DNA from: Candidatus Neomicrothrix sp. UBA825
GTDB taxonomy: Bacteria; Actinomycetota; Acidimicrobiia; Acidimicrobiales; UBA8592
Assembly (NCBI GenBank): GCA_002295705.1
Contig: DBHP01000100.1
Coordinates: 49,189-64,962 of the forward strand
DNA length: 15,774 nt
Direction: 5' to 3'
Shown: in pieces, positions 14,101 to 15,774 of the stretch
Position numbering within the stretch: the stretch's first letter is position 1
Layout of the letters: each line of letters opens with the position of its first letter
Position numbers and translations under genes: made by a program
Notes under the pieces: generated by a model
Database searches by the model: none
Told to the model about the DNA's origin: nothing
What the model saw: only the letters and a program-made list of their open reading frames with translations

Positions 14101-14719
14101 AATCCAACAAATCTTTGAAAACCTCAACCCAGAATCAGACAACGGTGAAAGGCTAATAAGGGCCGATGGGAAAGTGCAGCTTTATGATGGTCGGACTGGT
14201 TTACCATTTGATAACCCTGTAATGACGGGTTTCATGTATGTCCTTAAGTTGCATCACTTAGTTGATGACAAAATCCATGCTCGGTCAACTGGCCCATACA
14301 GCATGATTACCCAACAGCCCCTTGGAGGTAAAGCACAGTTTGGTGGACAACGATTTGGTGAGATGGAAGTGTGGGCGCTTGAAGCTTACGGCGCCGCCTA
14401 TTGCTTGCAAGAGTTGCTAACAACCAAATCTGATGACGTTCTAGGCCGAATAAAGGTTTACGAATCTATTGTCATGGGTCAAAACATCCCAGAACCTGGA
14501 ATCCCCGAAAGCTTTAAAGTTCTAGTGAAAGAAATGCAGTCTCTTTGCCTAAACGTTGAGGTCCTAGACCTTGAAGGGGATCAAGTTGAGATGCGCGAAA
14601 TAGACGAAGATGTCTTCCGAACTAGTGACGGCTTGGGAATTGATATTTCTCGACCCGAACGAGGGTCAGATGAAGAAGATGCAGCCCGAGAAGCCGCTCG
14701 TGCAAGCGGAATTCGATAA
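11114..14719 (+). CDS. rpoB: DNA-directed RNA polymerase subunit beta
   Basis: A complete beta subunit of 1201 residues. The start is TTG: AAGGAG lies 5 nt upstream and [19 protein letters not shown] follows at once, as in other beta subunits; the next in-frame ATG is over 100 codons inside. Visible landmarks: [16 protein letters not shown] in the protrusion, the rifampicin region [18 protein letters not shown] (about 408-425), [62 protein letters not shown] and the clamp segment [19 protein letters not shown] near the C-terminus. The C-terminal LGIDISRPE is actinobacterial in style. Oddities: V419 replaces the Asn equivalent to E. coli N518, and F453 replaces a conserved proline (E. coli P552). 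rpoC follows after 21 bp. Confidence 0.98.
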   Translation: [1201 protein letters not shown]

Positions 14720-14740
14720 GGATTTAGGAGAGATATAAGA

Positions 14741-15774
14741 ATGTTAGATGTAAATGAATTCGATCAACTCCGAATAGGACTTGCCTCAGCCGACGCAATC
14801 CGCACATGGTCAAACGGAGAGGTTAAGAAACCTGAAACCATAAATTATCGAACACTGAAACCCGAAAAAGATGGGCTCTTTTGCGAGAAAATTTTTGGCC
14901 CAACAAAAGATTGGGAATGTGCTTGCGGAAAATATAAAAGGATCCGGTTTAAAGGGATAATCTGTGAGCGCTGTGGAGTAGAAGTAACTCGCTCAAAAGT
15001 TCGTAGAGAAAGAATGGGTCATATAGAATTAGCAGCGCCTGCCGTGCATATTTGGTACCTAAGAGGAACAAGGTCTTGGTTGGCTTATCTCTTAATGGGG
15101 CTTGAGCCACGTGAAGAGCTGAAAGCTAAACAGCTTGAGAAAGTAATCTATTTTGCGGCAAGCCTTGTCACCTGGGTTGATGTTGACGGGCGCGACGAAG
15201 CTCTTGCCGAACTTGAAACCGAAATGCTTGAAGAAAAGGAAGCTATTTATAAGGAGCGGGACGAGAGAATTCAAGAGCTAGATGAGGACCTTGAAGCAGA
15301 ATTAGCATCTTTAGAAAATGAAGAAGGAAACGAAGCAGAAATCAAAGCAGTCGAGAAGCAATCGAAAAAAGATAAAGAGCTCATAATTGAAGATGCTGAA
15401 ACAGAAGCTGATTTGTGTGAACGAGCATATGAAGAGTTCCAAGGTCTTTTCCCACGCCAAATTATTGAAGATGAAATGCTTTGGAGAGAACTAGTCGACC
15501 GATACAGCGACTATTTTGAAGGCGGAATGGGCGCAGACGCAATCGCCCAACTTGTCGAGAGACTAGATTTTGACGAGGAAGAAGTAAAACTTAGGGAAGC
15601 AATTGATCCTCCAGCAGGCCAAAAGCCCCTGTCAGCGCAAAGAAAACAAAAAGCAATCAAACGATTAAAGATTGTCTCTTCATTTAACCGAAGGGATGAT
15701 CGCGGAAATAGAGTCAATGATCCAAGAGCTATGATACTCGACGTCGTTCCAGTAATTCCGCCTGAACTACGCCC
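14741..15774 (+). CDS. rpoC: DNA-directed RNA polymerase subunit beta', N-terminal part, 3' end outside the window
   Basis: An open frame from ATG 14741 to the window end (344 codons and 2 bases). TTAGGAGAG lies about 7 nt upstream. MLDVNEFDQLRIGLASADAI, NYRTLKPEKDGLFCEKIFGP and the zinc ribbon with C60, C62, C75, C78 (WECACGKYK, IICERCGVEV) identify beta', followed by RERMGHIELAAP. Residues about 150-235 are a charged coiled-coil segment, of the kind seen in actinobacterial beta'. HIWYLRGTRSWLAYLLMGLE then EELKAKQLEKVIYF has about six residues more than the usual LGYLLDLAP-KDLEKV version. AQRKQKAIKRLKIVSSF leads to the DPRAMILDVVPVIPPELRP before the edge, just before the active-site region. 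Confidence 0.97.
   Translation, partial: MLDVNEFDQLRIGLASADAIRTWSNGEVKKPETINYRTLKPEKDGLFCEKIFGPTKDWECACGKYKRIRFKGIICERCGVEVTRSKVRRERMGHIELAAPAVHIWYLRGTRSWLAYLLMGLEPREELKAKQLEKVIYFAASLVTWVDVDGRDEALAELETEMLEEKEAIYKERDERIQELDEDLEAELASLENEEGNEAEIKAVEKQSKKDKELIIEDAETEADLCERAYEEFQGLFPRQIIEDEMLWRELVDRYSDYFEGGMGADAIAQLVERLDFDEEEVKLREAIDPPAGQKPLSAQRKQKAIKRLKIVSSFNRRDDRGNRVNDPRAMILDVVPVIPPELR

Overview
The window is a 15.8-kb stretch of bacterial chromosome, fairly AT-rich by eye. It carries the tRNA-Thr / tRNA-Met / tRNA-Trp / secE / nusG / rplK / rplA / rplJ / rplL / rpoB / rpoC region. The tRNA order ahead of secE, the long acidic coiled-coil segment in the beta' N-terminus and the C-terminal tails of RpoB and NusG are of actinobacterial type. 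RpoB and RpoC recall low-GC, probably marine, Acidimicrobiia. This placement is inference from remembered family patterns, not from a search.

Layout. (1) 1-714: the 3' end of an acetyl-CoA synthetase gene on the plus strand. (2) 724-4905, minus strand: yajQ and a HAD phosphatase in one pair, then an SRPBCC protein overlapping by 8 bp a sulfatase fused to a DJ-1/PfpI domain. (3) 5061-6153, plus strand: tRNA-Tyr(GTA), tRNA-Thr(GGT), tRNA-Met(CAT), a GNAT acetyltransferase and tRNA-Trp(CCA). (4) 6218-7267: secE-nusG. (5) 7282-8109: an insertion between nusG and rplK, made of a reverse-strand Lrp/AsnC regulator and a DUF6356-like small protein gene, sharing an extremely AT-rich divergent control region. 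(6) 8211-9414: rplK-rplA. (7) about 9469-10827: promoter, L10 leader with an attenuator-like hairpin, then rplJ-rplL. (8) 10828-11113: a structured 286-bp spacer. (9) 11114 to the end: rpoB and the first 344 codons of rpoC.

The right two thirds is the usual gene-expression cluster: preprotein translocase, transcription elongation factor, the L11/L1 and L10/L12 stalk proteins and the two large RNA polymerase subunits. It departs from the usual in several places: rpmG is absent from between the tRNA-Met and tRNA-Trp genes, a regulator cassette splits nusG from rplK, L10 has a 91-residue acidic tail built on a nearly perfect 96-bp tandem duplication, and L11 and RpoB have substitutions at conserved antibiotic-contact regions. 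No CRISPR array, insertion sequence or phage gene was seen.
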